Below are positions 35,567-46,722 of a DNA stretch of 64,000 bases, one piece after another. The first letter of the stretch is position 1; every line of letters begins with the position of its first letter. The notes beneath the pieces are model-generated. The model saw only the letters and a list, made by a program, of their open reading frames with translations. It was not told the DNA's origin and searched no databases. The stretch lies in assembly GCA_037157565.1 (NCBI GenBank), contig JAZHRO010000063.1:91044001-91108000 (forward strand). Direction: 5' to 3'. The position numbers and the translations under genes are program-made. The DNA comes from Thalassia testudinum (taxonomy: Eukaryota > Streptophyta > Magnoliopsida > Alismatales > Hydrocharitaceae).

Positions 35567-37048
35567 TGATAACGCTACATTTTACGGTGATAATTCTACC
35601 AATTGGAGTTTCTCTTAAGGGTAACATGCACAAATAACACATCATAAACGGGAATGGGAGCATTACACGCATTGCACATTGAGATTGCTTATAATCAATG
35701 TTAATGGCCATTTGTATGAGTTCATGTCAGAACAGGCCTCAGATAGGTGATTGGACCGCACGGATGGATTCAGAACGACGAACGGAGTCTAATGGACTCA
35801 AAATTGATCAAATCCAACATCCGGAGCTCCCGCAACTAGCCGAAGAAGTTCTGGCCATTGATCTGATGATCAAGGTGGCCACGTGGCAGCATTTGGTGCA
35901 CCCGCACTCGCGGCACACCTCATCATCATGCCAAGCATTCTAAGCCATCCGATCTGATGATCGGATGATTGAGAGGCCATCGCATCGCCCTCGCTCTCTA
36001 CCCAGCACGAAGATCTGACTGTTGGATCTTCATCCAACGGTCGACAGCAACCGAGCACAAATCCATTGCCGTGATTATCTGTGGGTCGCAGTGCAGTGGT
36101 CGATGCTCTTTCTCTGCGCACTCCACGCAGGATCGAGCCGCACCGTGAATCAAATCCAAGTCGAAGGCGTGCACAGAAGAAATTGAACCGTCGATGAGCG
36201 TGCGGACAGAGCGGACGAAGGCATGCGGCGTGATCACGAGCATTCATTCCAGATGCGTGTGATGACGTGCGGTGTGTGCGCTACGTAAGTGCGATCCGCA
36301 AGTGTGCCCTTTGCGCAATCTCAACCGTCCAATCTTCGATCGGATGACCCTCAAGGCGCACACACGGATTGCGAAGGAGAAGAAGAGCAGGTGCGCACGT
36401 TGGATCGGCAGGTAGGGGTCTACACCGATGCTTTCGGCATGGTTTTAGCGACGTCCTATATGTCGCTAAGGCCCCTACCCAAATTAGGAACCCCTTCTTC
36501 CTATATAAACCCCCTCCAACTACCCATGTAAAGCATTTATTACACTTGCAAGCCTTCTACCTTACTCCTAGCTAACCTTAGCACCTTTATGTACTCACCA
36601 GAGTCGACGAGCTGTCGACGGAGCCCTCCTTCACCGTCGTGGCCACCTCGCCATCTCCTTTCTCTTTCTCTCTCTCTTTATCCTAGCATTACTTTACTTT
36701 TGTTTAAGCATTTGTCTATTGTTGTATTTATGAAAACTCAAGTTGCATGTTGAATTATGTTGGCTCTCTTTTTATCGAGTTTTCTCTCATCGTGATTTGC
36801 ATGAACGCTATGACCAAAAGATTCTAACCCGACTCTCTCTCTCTCTCTCACTCTCACTTTTCTCTCCCGCATTTTCTCGCGCGCAAGCAAATACCTGCCA
36901 TTTCCATGACAACTAAGTGAGAAAAAATCCGCTTTCACGCCTCCTTGTGTTCGACACATGGACTCACGTCCATTCTTATATTTAAAACTGACGTTGCAAA
37001 TGTGAAGCTACAACGACCTAGTTAAACTAACGCGTCCGTAACACATCA
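35567..37048 (+). repeat. 5' LTR of Athila-5 (1482 bp)
   Basis: TGATAACGCTACATTTTACGG to GTAACACATCA; matches 45229-46717. A small inverted repeat TTAGCGAC / GTCGCTAA (36445-36452, 36462-36469) lies 33 bp before the TATA box. CT-rich sequence at 36837-36860. Confidence 0.95.
36502..36509 (+). promoter_or_regulatory. Putative TATA box of the Athila-5 5' LTR
   Basis: TATATAAA followed by CCCCCTCCAAC; the same octamer is at 46173-46180 in the 3' LTR. Sequence-only prediction. Confidence 0.65.
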
Positions 37049-37053
37049 GTTTT

Positions 37054-37070
37054 TGGCGTCGTTGCCAGGG
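37054..37070 (+). other. Primer-binding site, tRNA-Asp type (Athila-5)
   Basis: TGGCGTCGTTGCCAGGG, five bases after the LTR, with two mismatches to the tRNA-Asp complement. Confidence 0.9.
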
Positions 37071-38257
37071 AGGTAACGAAGTTATTTTGTCGCTTTCATC
37101 CTACATCCATACTCACATCGTCTAACTCATTTTCTCTCTCTACTTGATTGATCGCAGGAACTCGGCATCGGGGCGACGAAGGAGCGCGACTCGTGACGGC
37201 AGGGATGGAGTAAGCGCAATAAGGACTGGTTGTGAGTATTACTTTTCCCATGGTTGTTTTCTTGCCTAAAAAAATCTAAAAAAAAATTTTTGAAATCAGA
37301 GAAAAATCAGCGTGGTGAATGATTGCCTGATCCTCATCCTTAACTCATCACCCAACAAAAAAAAATGCACTCTAACATTCTTAAAGACCTAATCTTTTTG
37401 GAGTGTTCTTTTTCTTTGAGTGGTGTTTGCGAAGCCATCGTGGTTTGACTTGGGCTGCACTACTCACCCCTAAATCAACTCATCTGGTAGAAATTGCATG
37501 AATACTAGGATGAGCACATTAGGATTCTAGAGCCTCATTACGCTAAAGGAAATTCACTCTCACCCGTTGTGTGCAAACTTGGAGTGCCCACTTGAACTTG
37601 TCTGAAAATACTAAGACACGTCAACCCTAAAAGACACTAAAGTAAGGACAAACGTTAAAAGACACCACATCTTAAATCCTTGCTTGAAAACCATGTCTTG
37701 TTAGGTGCACACACATCTGAATCAGAGAACTAAGAGGCACCACCCCAATCAACGCCTCATCACATAACCAGAGCACAAGCACTGCCCTAGCCCCATTAAA
37801 ACAGAGTAGACGTGCCCTAGGCAAGACTGGTTTAAGTCTCGAAAGGCGTGATTTCGTTTGCTGGGCACTTGGCCTTCATTCCCTTAGTAGAATTTGGTGA
37901 CTAGGGTGCGGGGAAGTGTCAAACGACCGCAGTTGTGGGGTCTACGGAACTGGCAGTGCAAGCCAAAGGAAGAACCTTCCCTACAATCCCCTCATAATCA
38001 ACTTGGCTAGATTAGCTTTGGGAAGGGCGATCCCATGCCTACAGACTTGATCATTCCTTTGGAGATTTCTATGTCCCCTAAGGAATACACTATAAGGACT
38101 AGGCTTGTCTGCTTGGTTGTGGACACACGCTTCTCGCATCTATCTCTCTTTATATCCCTCCCCAATTCTTCTCTAGTGTATGAACAGGAGACGATCACTT
38201 CATCCCGAGTTGTTTATTTTGGGATGGGAAACCAGGAGACTTGATCTTGCTAGAGAT
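37071..38257 (+). other. 5' leader of Athila-5
   Basis: About 1.2 kb of non-coding leader, similar in length and position to that of Athila-3. A-runs near 37270-37280 and 37355. No gene. Confidence 0.7.
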
Positions 38258-40288
38258 ATGGTCGAACCTAGAGTAGATGAGGTTGAGGACCAACCTCCAC
38301 TAGATACGATAGCCATCATCCAGGCCCAGATCAATGCAAACCACTAGCTTTAGCAGCAATAGATCCACACTATCATGCAAGCCATACACCGGTTGCAGAA
38401 CCCGCAGAGGCAACCACCACCACCTTTGAAAAACCCACAATGGCAACCACCACTTGATCCACCACAATTTCAGTGCCAACCTAGGCCCCTTCGCAACTTC
38501 TACAATCCTTCTGCGATTCGGATCGAACAGCACCTTAGGGTCCCCGAGGGGGGAGATGATTTTGAGTTGAAACCAAACGTCCTGAGCCTGATTCAAGGCC
38601 ACTTCCATGGGAGCTCAAATGAGGACCCCTTCCAACACCTAGAGGACCTTGACCGGATCGCCCGGACTGTAAAGCCTGGGAACATCAACCTAGACATTGT
38701 TTTGATCAAGATGTTCCCCTTCTCGCTGAGAGATAAAGAGTCTCACTGGCTTAGAACTTTAAGAAGACCTATCTCCACCTGGGAAGAACTGAGGCATTCA
38801 TTCTTAAAGAAATTCTTCCCCATAGGAAAGACTAATGCCCTCAAAAGAGCCATTACCACCTTTACACTCTAGGGTGGGGAATAGTTCCATGAGGCGTGGG
38901 AGAGATTTAACGAATTATTGAGGAAATGCCCACACCATGAGGTTCCGAGGTGGTAATTGTTCAAGATCTTCTACCACGGTCTGGACAGCAACCTTTAGAA
39001 CTTCATCGATGACTCATGTAGAGGAAACTACCTGAACAAAGATGAAGGGAGCGCATTTGAGCTCTTTGAGTCTATGAGCGAAAATTCGCTCAACAATGCC
39101 TCCATGGCCCAGTTCAGTCGATCCAGTCAGCCCTATGGTGGGATCTATGAGGTATAAGCAAATTCTGGAACGGTTGACATGGATATCATTACTAAGAAAT
39201 TGGATCGAGTGGAATTGGTAGATAAAAAGATAGATGAACTATTGAACCAGACTAGGAACCCGCTACAGACTCTCCCTAGCAAAGGGAGCTCACAATGTCA
39301 ACCTAGTCCAACCACTAGGTCAGATGCACCTGGAACAACTCCTGACCATGTTCTAGGGAGGGACCTTTGCTCCGTCAACCCCTGATTATCCTCTCCCCAT
39401 CCCCCTCGACACTTTCTATCTTTGAAGATGTCCAGGCTATCTAAGGTTATTCCAAACCTGACCCCTTCTCCAACACCTACAACGCCAGATGGCATAATCA
39501 CCCAAACTTCGCTTGGTCGAACTAGAAATTGCCTCAATTTCAAAACCAGCTCAGGCCAAATCATCAGCCAAACCCACCCGCTTATTAGCAAGGTCCATCG
39601 GTTAGACCCCCTTATTATCCGAATAGGGCAGCCCCTCCCCCACAAAACCAAATGGACACCTTGATAAAAATGATGGCTAACATGACCCAAAAACACTAGG
39701 AGGAAATGGCTTTAGTGAAGGGACAGTTGAGCTAGCTGTTGGATTGCAAACAACAGGGATCCCTTCCTTCTCAGCCACAGTCGAACCCACAAAACGTAAT
39801 TAACAAAGGCCCCAATTTGTAAGGGTTCCAAGGCAATCCCAGGTATGCCCACATGGTCCAGCCAACCCTACAAACACCCCCTGGGTTTGGCGCTTCTTCT
39901 TCCTCCTTCTCAAGGATCAGCCCATGGTCCCAATGCCTCTGCAAATGCGATGACCTTGAGAAGTGGCACTAAAACCCAAGATCTCAAATGGATGACTCCT
40001 CCCATGACTTCACCCCCTGAGATACTTGACTTTGAAGATGAGTAGGAAAAACCCAAGGACCCGGAGACAGACCATATTCACATCCAGACATCATATTCCG
40101 AGGCCTTGGAGAAGATAAAGAAAAAGAAAGTTGTTGTGGAAAATGAGGAGCTTTTGGAAATCTTCAAGAAGGTTCAGATTAATATCCCACTCCTCAAGGC
40201 AATTAAGCACATCACAGCTTATGCTAAGTTCCTAAAGGACGCCTGTACGCCGAAGCGTAAGCCATGACCCCAAGCACATAGGAAGGTT
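38258..40288 (+). pseudogene. gag of Athila-5 (broken)
   Basis: The ATG at 38258 is in frame with the long stretch from 38375. The capsid shows FHGSSNEDPFQHLEDLDRIA, MFPFSLRDKESHWLRTL and STWEELRHSFLKKFFPIGKT (38600-38830). Later parts carry a coiled segment (DMDIITKKLDRVELVDKKID, 39177) and AMTLRSGTKTQD (39950). ILKKVQINIPLLKAI-like text and FLKDACTPKRKP (near 40230) close it. Stops at 38344, 38352, 38870, 38880, 38955, 38997, 39157, 39384 and others, plus frame changes, break it. A TGA at 40265 separates it from the protease, which continues in the same frame. Confidence 0.9.
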
Positions 40289-41080
40289 GTGCTCTCAGAG
40301 CAAGTGAGTTCCATGATATCAAGCAACCTTTCGCTCAAACGAACTGACTTAGGAGCACCCTTGATATCTTACAATATCGGGGACATGACCTTTGATAGAG
40401 CACTCTTGGACTTAGGTGCTTCAAACAATCTGATCCCGATGACCCTATATCACCAATTTGGATTTGGAGAGCTGACGCCCACACCTGTGACCATCTAGTT
40501 GGCTGATACATCAGTGAAGACCCCGAAGGGGGTTATCGAGGATGTGATTGTTCAGGTCAAGGACTTCTACTTCCCGGCCGATTTCTTGGTGCTTGACATG
40601 GAAGTCCCTGAACAGCTATAGAACACACCCATCATCCTAGGCAGACCTTTCTTAGCTACGGCTAAGGTAAACATCGATTGTGACACAGGATGCATGGAAA
40701 TTGCCTTCGGAGACAGGAAGATGCAGTTGAATATCTTCAGGGTGACCAAGTCTTTCGATTGTGACTGGATTGAGGAGCACGATCCCGTGGAGCCTCTGGT
40801 TGAGGAATGCCTTACCCTTAGTTCTTTAGCTGACCATCAGAGCCAACCTTGTGATGACTGTTTTGACCCATCCACATTTGTGCACGCTGACCTCTGTAGA
40901 GCTAATTACCATCAGCAACCACTATTCAAGGAGATTGATGTTGATCAACTCCTACCTTTCCCCTATCTGTCAAGTGTTGTTCCACCCACACCCAAGTTGA
41001 AGCCACTACCCGAAAACCTGAAGTACGTCTTCCTTGAACCTGACCAGACCTTCCCGGTGATTATCAACACCTACCTATCC
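40289..41080 (+). pseudogene. Protease and linker of Athila-5
   Basis: LLDLGASNNLIPMTLYHQF (40410-40465) has the Asp-Leu-Gly-Ala active site. VIVQVKDFYFPADFLVLDM is the strand region before the IILGRPFLATAKVNIDC signature (40630). Two in-frame stops (40496, 40619) are the only breaks. A 110-residue acidic linker rich in Pro follows, leading without interruption into RT from 40694. Confidence 0.9.
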
Positions 41081-42540
41081 AAGGATCAGGAACTCAGGTT
41101 GACCGCGACCCTATCAGAACATCGAGCCACCATTGGATTGACTATCTCAGATTTGAGAGGAATTAGCCCCACCTATTGCACCCATAAGATTTATCTGGAA
41201 GATGTGGCTCAACCTTCCTGCCAGATGCAGAGACGATTAAACTCGAATATGTGGGAGGTCATTAAGAAAGAGATCATCAAGTGGCTTGACGCTGACATCA
41301 TTTACCCAATCTCCGATAGCCCCTGGGTGAGCCCCACTCAAGTGGTCCCCAAGAAAGTTGGGCTCACCGTTGTCACCAATGAGCATGGCGAATCCATCCC
41401 CTCCCACACCACCACTGCATGGCGGGTGTGCATTGACTATAGGAAGCTCAATGAGGCGACCAAGAAAGATCATTTCCCCCTGCCATTCATTGACCAAATT
41501 CTTGAGCGATTGGTAGGGTAGAAATATTTTTGCTTCCTGGATGGATATTCAGGATACAACCATGTCGTAATTGCTCTTGAAGATCAAGAGAAGACCACAT
41601 TCACTTGCCTGTATGGCTTGTTCGCATTCTGTCGTATGCCATTTGGGTTATGCAACGCACCCGTTGCCTTTCAGCGTTGCATGCTAGCCATCTTTTCAGA
41701 GATGGTGGGTGAATACCTGGAGGTCTTTATGGATGATTTCTCAGTATTTGGGAACTCATTTGACCATTGTCTGAGCAACTTGGAGAAAATCTTGAAGCAA
41801 TGTATCGAGATTAACTTGGTGTTAAGTTGGGAAAAGAGCCATTTCATGGTTCAAGAAGGAATTGTCCTCGGTCACATTGTATCGCATAAGGACATTGAGG
41901 TGGATCGAGCTAAAGTTGATTTCATTTTCAAACTTCCCCCACCTAGCTCGGTCTGGTAAATCCGCTCATTCCTTGGACATGTTGGCTTCTGTAGAAGGTT
42001 CATCAAAGACTTCTCCAAACTCTCGAAACCCTTGACCGACCTTCTAGCCAACGACGCCCTATTTCACATGACACCTGATTGCATCTAGGCTTACCACACT
42101 CTCAGGAAATCAGTCTCCACCGCACCTATGTTACAGCCCCCAGACTGGTCCCAGGATTTTGAGATCATGTGCGATGCATCAGACTTTGCCATCGGCGTAG
42201 TCTTGGGACAGAGACAAGACAAGAAACTCGTGGTGATCTACTACGTGAGCAAGACGTTGGACGAGGCCCAATGGAATTATACGCTCACAGAGAAAGAACT
42301 GCTCGTCGTAGTTTTTGGACTCGAAAGTTCCGATCTTACCTTCTGGGATCCGACGTGACCATCTATATAGACCACTCGGCCATCGAGCATTTGTTGGCCA
42401 AAAAGGATGCTAAACCCAGGCTCATCAGATGGATCCTACTCTTGCAAGAATTCGACCTGGAAATTCCCGACAAAGTCGGGTCCAAGAATGTCGTGGTCGA
42501 TCACCTGTCCAGATTCCACCCGGACCACATTGGGCCCTTC
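41081..42540 (+). pseudogene. Reverse transcriptase and RNase H of Athila-5
   Basis: RT carries MWEVIKKEIIKWLDADIIYP, WRVCIDYRKLNEATKKDHFP, MPFGLCNAPVAFQRCM and FMDDFSVFG (catalytic Asp pair near 41730). RNase H carries [35 protein letters not shown], then after a one-base shift near 42329 [18 protein letters not shown] and [12 protein letters not shown] stops at 41519, 41957 and 42087 interrupt RT. It converts the element RNA to DNA and degrades the RNA strand. Among the copies in this window it is the best preserved. Confidence 0.93.
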
Positions 42541-43880
42541 TTGCCCTTGACTGATACCTTTCCTGATGAACAAATTCTGGCTGTGCATGAAAGGAAACTA
42601 CCCTGGTATGCCGACTTCGTCAACTATCTGGTAGTAGGACAGACCCTGCACAGCTGGTCCAGGCAGCAATGAGATAAGTTCTTGGCTGAAGCAAACATTA
42701 TTTCTGGGATGATCCCATGCTATTTTGCCTCTGTGCCGACCAAATTATTAGGAGGTGTATTCCGGAGGAAGAAATTCAAAGTGTGCTCTCCTTTTGTCAT
42801 GACCAAGCTTGTGGTGGCCATTTTTCGGGGAAGAAGACGACTGCAAAGGTTTTGCAGTCTGGATTTTACTAGCCTTCCTTATTCAAGGACGCACACAACT
42901 TTGTGAAGACTTGTTCTCGTTGCTAGACTTTAGGGACCATGACCAGAAATGACATGTTGCCTCTCCAGCCCATTTTGATTGTTGAGATCTTTGACATTTG
43001 GGGGATCGATTTCATGGGCCCCTTCCCACCATCCAATGGCTTTGAATACATCTTAGTCTCAGTAGACTATGTCTCAAAATGGATTGAAGCCGTTGCCACT
43101 CGTCAATGCGATCATAAGGCTATCATGAACTTTGTTAAGCCAAACATCTTTTCTCGGTTTGGAATACCGAAGGCCATGATCAGTGATGGTGGAGGTCACT
43201 TTATCCACTCCTAGTTTTGTGCCCTCCTCAGAAAATACGGGGTTACTCACCGCATTGCCATCCCATATCATCCACAAACCAATGGGCAGACTGAGGTCTC
43301 CAACAGGCTGATCAAGAATATTCTGCAAAAGATCATGAGACCTGACAGGAAGGATTGGTCCACACGACTGGATGATGCCCTGTGGTCATACAAGACCGCT
43401 TTCAAGACCCCGATAGGCATGTCGCCTTATCGCCTGGTCTTTGGCAAAGCTTGCCACCTTCTTGTCAAGTTGGAACACCAGGCTTACTGGGCTGTTAAGC
43501 AATGTAACATGGATTCTCAATTAGCCGATGCACAGAGGTCGCTCCAACTCTCCGAGCTCGAGGAAATTCGTCGGGACGCATTTGAGAATAATCGACTTTA
43601 CAAGGAAAAGATGAAAGCTATCCACGACCGACTCATCCATAGAAAAACCTTTGAGCCCAACCAGCAAGTCTGGCTTTTTGATGCCCGACTCAAACTCTTT
43701 CCCGGGAAGCTCAGATCCAAGTGGACAGGACCATATCGGGTGGTCAAACCCTTTTCCAATGGGGTGGTTGAAATTGCAGATCTGAACACTGGGCACACCT
43801 TCACAGTAATCGGTTAGAGATTGAAGCACTTCCTTGCCCATGTTCCCCCAAAGGAGGTTGTCACCCTCATTGAGGGTTGA
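42541..43880 (+). pseudogene. Integrase of Athila-5
   Basis: The HHCC finger is scrambled by frame changes at 42700-42930, but CSRC-like residues and TRNDMLPLQPILIVEIFD follow. The core has [20 protein letters not shown] (43004), MISDGGGHF (43177) and [14 protein letters not shown] (43280), so D, D and E are intact. A TAG at 43213 lies between the second Asp and the Glu. The C-terminal [20 protein letters not shown] (43690) and FTVIG close it, with a stop at 43816 and readable sequence to about 43880. Confidence 0.92.
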
Positions 43881-44015
43881 CACGAAGCATCGCCCAGCTG
43901 GAAGCATTAAACTCAGCGCTTCATGGGAGGCAACCCAGAAGATTCAGATTGATTAGGTATATTGCATTACTCAGGTGTTTTCTTTATGAACCCTCGTTGC
44001 ATCAATTTATTTGTC

Positions 44016-44050
44016 AATGAGGACATTGTCCAACTTAAGCATGGGGGGTG
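44016..44050 (+). other. Internal polypurine-like motif (motif A) of Athila-5
   Basis: AATGAGGACATTGTCCAAC then AAGCATGGGGGGTGG, about 135 bp after integrase and 1.17 kb before the true tract. Matches the motif at 25303-25340. Confidence 0.75.
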
Positions 44051-45195
44051 GTAATTTGCATGTTCTGAGTTCATTTTATCAGTCTAAATAAAATAAAATA
44101 AAATAAAATGATGAATTTAGGAAGAAAAACATACTTGTCAACAGTGGGAAATAATATGAAAAGAACCTGAACACTTAGACTTTTTTGGCTTTTAGGCTTA
44201 ATCAGCCCTGGTGTCCATTAGAATATGGATTTAGCTTTGAATCCTCCCAACCTTAATTTATTTTAATCCACCCATGAAATAGGGTGATAAGTATACGACT
44301 TAGCAACCTGCCCTCTGACTCGGAGGGACTTTTAGTCTAAGCATCTTCACACATTTTTGCACTGGCTCACTCCTCGGAGATTCTGACAGAAATTGGGTAG
44401 CTAATGAACCTTCTAGGGTGGTATGGCTGGTAAGTTGTCGTGGGCAACAACCCATTGGCCGGTTGTCCAAGACCCAGCCATACGACCACTTTCTTCTTAT
44501 TACCTCTAGGTAAATTTGAGATTAGGGAAGCCACCTACTAATATATATATTTATATATATATAAAAGAAAAGAAGAAAAAAAGAACAAAATAAGCCACAC
44601 TTCATTGCACAAGTATGGCTGGCAAGTGGTCATGGGTAACAGCTCATTGGCCAGTTGTTCAGAGCCCAGCTCATTAAATACATAAAAAGATCCAAACACT
44701 TAAGTAGGGAAGTAGAGCAATCCGGGGAGATATACACTAGAAACACCCTTGTGTTGATCCCAAATAAAATAAAAGTAGGGAGAAAGCTATCGATCGGACA
44801 GATACACCTTCAGGCAAACGCTTCCTTTTTTGGTCACCTAGGGGCATAGAAACCTGAAGTCTGTCTGAATTACCATTGAGTTTATCACGATCTTCACACC
44901 AAGATGCTTAGCACTTAGAGTCTTTTTCGAGTTTTGGGTGGGTTGGGTAGCCGTAAAAAGTTACCAACACACTCTCAACTCCAAAAATCCAAAAAAATGA
45001 GAAAAGATGAAAAAGAAAAAAAAATATATGCCTTAAAGCAAGGATTCGGGTGATTCACATTTTTGCAGACACCCGGACGCTATTTAGTCTCTGTAGATCA
45101 GGATCTTAGTATATTTCCTCTTGTTGACAAGTAAAAAAATGTCTAAGTGATCAATTCCTGAATTCTGACTGAGAATAATGGCTAGAATGAACCTT
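44051..45195 (+). other. 3' non-coding region of Athila-5, with duplicated stem-loop
   Basis: No env-like gene. An (AAAAT)n run is at 44088-44109. GTATGGCTGG (44421-44430) pairs perfectly with CCAGCCATAC (44474-44483), enclosing GGGCAACAACCCATTGGCC. A second, less perfect copy of the same 60-base unit is at 44613-44670. A 64-codon frame at 44655 has no recognisable content. Confidence 0.7.
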
Positions 45196-45228
45196 GCTAG
45201 GGACTAGCAAGGAGTAAGCATGGGGGTA
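45196..45228 (+). other. Polypurine tract (motif B) of Athila-5
   Basis: GCTAGGGACTAGCAAGG, then AGTAAGCATGGGGGTA, immediately before the 3' LTR. Nearly identical to the tract of Athila-4 into which this element inserted. Confidence 0.9.
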
Positions 45229-46717
45229 TGATAACGCTACATTTTATGGTGATAATTTTTCCAATCGGAATTTCTCTTAAGGGTAACATGTACAAATAAC
45301 ACATCATAAACGAGCATGGGAGAATTACACGCATTGCACATTGAGATTGCCTATAATAAGTGTTAATGGCCATTTGTACAAGTTCATGTTAGAACAGGCT
45401 TCAGATGAGTGATCGGACCACACAGATGGATTTATTACGACGAACGGAGTCCAACGAACTCAAAATCGATCAAATTTGACATCCGGAGCTCCCGCAACTA
45501 GCCCAAGAAGTTCTGGCCATTGATCTGATGATCAACGGCCCACAGGTGGCCACGTGGCGGCATCTGGTGCACCTGCACCCACGACACACCTCATCATCGT
45601 GCCAAGCATTCTAAGACGTCCGATCTAATGATCGAATAGTTGAGAGGCCACCTCATCGCCCTAGCTCTCTACCCAGCACAAAGATTCGACCGTTGGATCT
45701 TCATCCAATGGTCGGCAGCAATCGAGCACAAATCCATCGCTGCGACCATCCGTGGGTTGCAGCGTAGCTGTCGATGCTCTTTCTCCGTGCACCCGACGCA
45801 GGATTGAGCCACATCGCGAATCAAATCCAAGATGAAGGTGCGCGTAGAAGAAATTGAACTATCGATGAGGGCGCGGACGGAGCGGATGAAGGCACACGGC
45901 GCAATCGTGAGCATTCATTCCAGACGTGCACGATGACACGTGGGGCGTGCGCTGCGCAAGCGTGATTCGCGAGTATGCCCTCTACGTAATCTCAACCATC
46001 CGATCTTCGATCGGATGACCCTCAAGGCACTCACATAGATCGTGAAGGAGAAGAAGAGTAGGTGCGCATGTTGGACCGATGGCCAGGGGTCTACACCGAT
46101 GCTTTAGGCATGGTTTTAGCAACATCCTGGACGTCGCTAAAGCCCTTACCCAAATTAGAAACCCCTTCTTCCTATATAAACCCCCTCCAACTACCCATGT
46201 AAAGCATTCATTACACTTACAAGCCTTCTACTTTACTCCTAGCCACCCTTAGCACCTTTTTGTACTTGCCGAAGTCGACACGCCGTTGACGGAGCCCTCC
46301 TTCACCGTAGTGGCCGCTTTGCCGTCTCCTTTCTCTTTCACTCTCTCTTTATTCTAGCATTACTTTACTTTTGTTTAAGCATTTGTCTATTGTTGTATTT
46401 ATGAAAACTCAAGTTGCATGTTGAATTATGTTGGCTCTCTTTTTATCGAGTTTTCTCTCATCATGATTTGCATGAACGCTATGAGCAAAAGATTCTAACT
46501 TGACTCTCTCTCTCTCTCTCTCACTTTTCTCTCTCTCATTTTCTTGTGCACAAGCAAAAACCCACCATTTCCATGACAACTAAGTGAAAGAAAAAACCCG
46601 CTTTCACTCCTCCCTGTGTTCGACACTCGGACTCACACCCATTCTTATATTTAAAATTGACGTTGTGAACGTGAAGCTACAACGACCTAGTTAAACAAAC
46701 ACGTCCGTAACATGTCA
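45229..46717 (+). repeat. 3' LTR of Athila-5 (1489 bp)
   Basis: TGATAACGCTACATTTTATGG to GTAACATGTCA; matches 35567-37048, with TATA box at 46173-46180. Confidence 0.95.
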
Positions 46718-46722
46718 CCCCA

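Larger units (their letters stand above)
35567..46717 (+). mobile_element. Athila-5: complete Athila element (11.15 kb), innermost
   Basis: Both LTRs, primer site, gag, protease, RT, RNase H, integrase and polypurine tract are present in order. A perfect target duplication CCCCA flanks it (35562-35566, 46718-46722). LTRs differ by roughly 10% in their first 260 bp, so the insertion is not recent. All coding parts have stops or frameshifts, but the catalytic residues of protease, RT and integrase are still visible. Confidence 0.95.

Noticed and set aside
44613..44670. Repeated GTATGGCTGG units as a CRISPR-like or satellite array
   Set aside because: Only two units with unequal spacing, in a plant retrotransposon; not an array.
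43900..45195. Possible env-like gene downstream of integrase
   Set aside because: Some Athila elements carry one here, but no frame over 65 codons, signal peptide or membrane segment is present in Athila-5, and none in Athila-3 either.
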